Source of the DNA: Planctomycetota bacterium
Lineage (GTDB): Bacteria > Planctomycetota > Planctomycetia > Planctomycetales > Planctomycetaceae
Direction of reading: 5' to 3'
Length of the DNA stretch: 8,300 nucleotides
Assembly: GCA_013151585.1 (NCBI GenBank)
Contig: JAADHY010000448.1
Coordinates: 1-8,300 of the forward strand
In this document: positions 7,533 through 8,300 of the stretch, in pieces
Numbering within the stretch: the first letter of the stretch is position 1
How the letters are laid out: each line of letters opens with the position of its first letter
The notes under the pieces: model-generated
What the model was told of the DNA's origin: nothing
What the model saw: only the letters and a program-made list of their open reading frames with translations
The model's database searches: none
Program-made: the position numbers and the translations under genes

Positions 7533-7882
7533 GTCTTCGCACTTGCGCGTTCTCGCGAAGAGCTGTGTCGCTGCTGCCAACGACAGTGTGTGTTGCCCGC
7601 CACGGTCGTTGCTCGCCGCGGCGAGGCATTCCCTCGCCCGAAGCGGCTTGCTTTGGTCTGACCGCAACGCGGTTTCAAGCTTGGCGCAACCCCCACGCCG
7701 GAGAAGCACGAAACCGGTACCCAAAAAGCATCGGGCGACGCCGCCGTCCTGGGCAAAGACAACACTCCTTCGCGTTCCACTTCGAGTAGCCAGCCCGCTC
7801 CGTGAGCTCTCGCCAGCATCCAGACTCTTGCGGCCGCGTCAGCCCACCAGAGGGGCTTGCTCTCTCAGATCAGTAAATCCCA

Positions 7883-7903
7883 CTCGCGCCCACCCGGCGC
7901 GAG
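7883..7903. repeat. Perfect 8-bp inverted repeat
   Basis: CTCGCGCC (7883-7890) and GGCGCGAG (7896-7903) form a GC-rich stem with a 5-nt loop. It sits just beyond the terminator-like hairpin as read leftward. No T-run follows on either strand. Confidence 0.5.
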
Positions 7904-7917
7904 ATTGTTGCCCAGGC

Positions 7918-7953
7918 AAAAGGCTCTTTCTTCCGCCAAGAACCGAAAGAGCC
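7918..7953 (-). terminator. Terminator-like hairpin for leftward transcription
   Basis: GGCTCTTTC (7922-7930) and GAAAGAGCC (7945-7953) are perfect 9-bp complements around a 14-nt loop. Read on the minus strand, the stem is followed at once by TTTT (7921-7918), as in a Rho-independent terminator with a short T-run. The nearest leftward gene is the epimerase fragment, whose stop lies 180 nt upstream, so this could end its transcript or that of a small RNA. The large loop and short T-run keep confidence moderate. Confidence 0.45.
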
Positions 7954-7989
7954 GCTCATGGAATCCGTCGCCCTTTGTGGGCAGCCGTA

Positions 7990-8009
7990 CATGGCATGTT
8001 ACTGCCATG
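7990..8009. repeat. Perfect 7-bp inverted repeat
   Basis: CATGGCA (7990-7996) and TGCCATG (8003-8009) surround a 6-nt loop. A weaker neighbour, CCAATC (8036-8041) with GATTGG (8048-8053), follows. Both lie between the epimerase stop and the terminator-like hairpin, so they would be in the 3' UTR of the epimerase transcript or in a small RNA. Confidence 0.4.
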
Positions 8010-8132
8010 ACGGCGAGCTGTCAAATCATTTTCGCCCAATCGGTGAAGATTGGCAAGACCCGGACCAACATTTCTGGGCTCTCGCTTACGGATTGGGCCA
8101 TTGATGGAACTCGCCACTCACCGACTCGCAAG

Positions 8133-8300
8133 TTATTTGACCTGCAAAATGTGACGCAATGCCGCTTCAAGTTCCGGCCACAGGAAAGAGAAACCCACTT
8201 CTTTCAGTCGTCGCGGCACGATGCGAACGCTTGCTAACAAAAGCTCATCAGCCATTTCACCCAATGCCAGTCGGGCTGCCCAAACGGGAAGCGGAAACCA
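8133..8300 (-). CDS. TIGR01777-type NAD-dependent epimerase, C-terminal fragment (5' end outside window)
   Basis: The minus-strand frame runs from the window edge (codon at 8298-8300) to TAA (8133-8135), giving 55 residues. The visible sequence starts WFPLPVWAARLALGEMADE, continues LLLASVRIVPRRLKEVGFSF and ends LWPELEAALRHILQVK. This matches the conserved end of the TIGR01777/YfcH/SDR39U1 family (DUF1731 domain): a Pro-rich turn, LGEMADELLL, then VRIVPRRL-x-x-x-GF-x-F-x-x-P-x-LE-x-AL. These are extended short-chain dehydrogenase/reductase-like proteins of about 300 residues or more with an N-terminal NAD(P)-binding Rossmann fold, which lies outside this window. The physiological substrate is not well defined. 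The gene is leftward and followed by a 614-bp gap holding a candidate terminator. Confidence 0.85.
   Translation of the reverse strand, partial: WFPLPVWAARLALGEMADELLLASVRIVPRRLKEVGFSFLWPELEAALRHILQVK

Larger units (their letters stand above)
7519..8132. other. 614-bp gene-free intergenic region
   Basis: It lies between the BON gene start and the end of the epimerase fragment. Frames crossing it on both strands are rich in Arg, Ser, Pro and His, show no recognisable domain or ribosome binding site, and overlap real genes antisense, so I regard them as shadows. The left half should hold the BON operon promoter; a 14-bp palindrome, CTCGCCGCGGCGAG (7612-7625), lies about 94 bp upstream of the BON start. 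The right half holds the hairpin cluster at 7883-8053. No clear sigma-70 hexamers were found. Confidence 0.6.

Noticed and set aside
7372..8010. 212-codon plus-strand frame across the BON gene and the intergenic region
   Set aside because: Its first part is antisense to the BON gene, which has a domain match and a strong ribosome binding site. The rest is Arg/Ser/Pro-rich and resembles no protein.
7857..8237. 126-codon plus-strand frame at the right end
   Set aside because: It overlaps the epimerase C-terminus antisense and the hairpin cluster, and shows no domain or start signal.

Overview
The window looks like chromosomal DNA of a planctomycete, probably near the Pirellulales. This is inferred from gene content, not from a marker gene. 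It is GC-rich and holds two very large exported proteins of types abundant in that phylum: a PQQ-type beta-propeller protein with an N-terminal methyltransferase-like domain, and a right-handed beta-helix protein with a C-terminal jelly-roll-like domain. I see no mobile element, CRISPR array, tRNA or rRNA.

Layout, left to right. (1) Positions 1-551, plus strand: the 3' part of a YugP-type membrane zinc metallopeptidase, cut by the window edge. (2) Positions 581-3847, minus strand: a 1088-residue exported protein, convergent with gene 1 across only 29 bp. (3) Positions 3848-4180: a 333-bp divergent intergenic region that must hold the promoters of both large genes. (4) Positions 4181-6925, plus strand: a 914-residue exported beta-helix protein resembling GH141-type carbohydrate-active proteins. 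(5) Positions 7008-7518, minus strand: a probable two-gene operon encoding a 96-residue BON-domain protein and a 69-residue hydrophobic membrane protein. (6) Positions 7519-8132: 614 bp with no credible gene; its right half (about 7883-8053) holds several perfect inverted repeats, one resembling a Rho-independent terminator for leftward transcription. (7) Positions 8133-8300, minus strand: the C-terminal 55 codons of a TIGR01777-type (YfcH-like) NAD-dependent epimerase, cut by the right edge.

The two large divergent genes both encode secreted proteins and may be controlled together, perhaps for extracellular or periplasmic polysaccharide use, but nothing in the sequence proves a shared pathway. 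The flanking genes look like unrelated housekeeping or envelope functions. No clearly new multi-gene system is visible. The points most worth a second look are the degenerate methyltransferase-like domain on an exported propeller, its cysteine cluster, the candidate catalytic aspartate pair in the beta-helix protein, and the hairpin cluster at 7883-8053.
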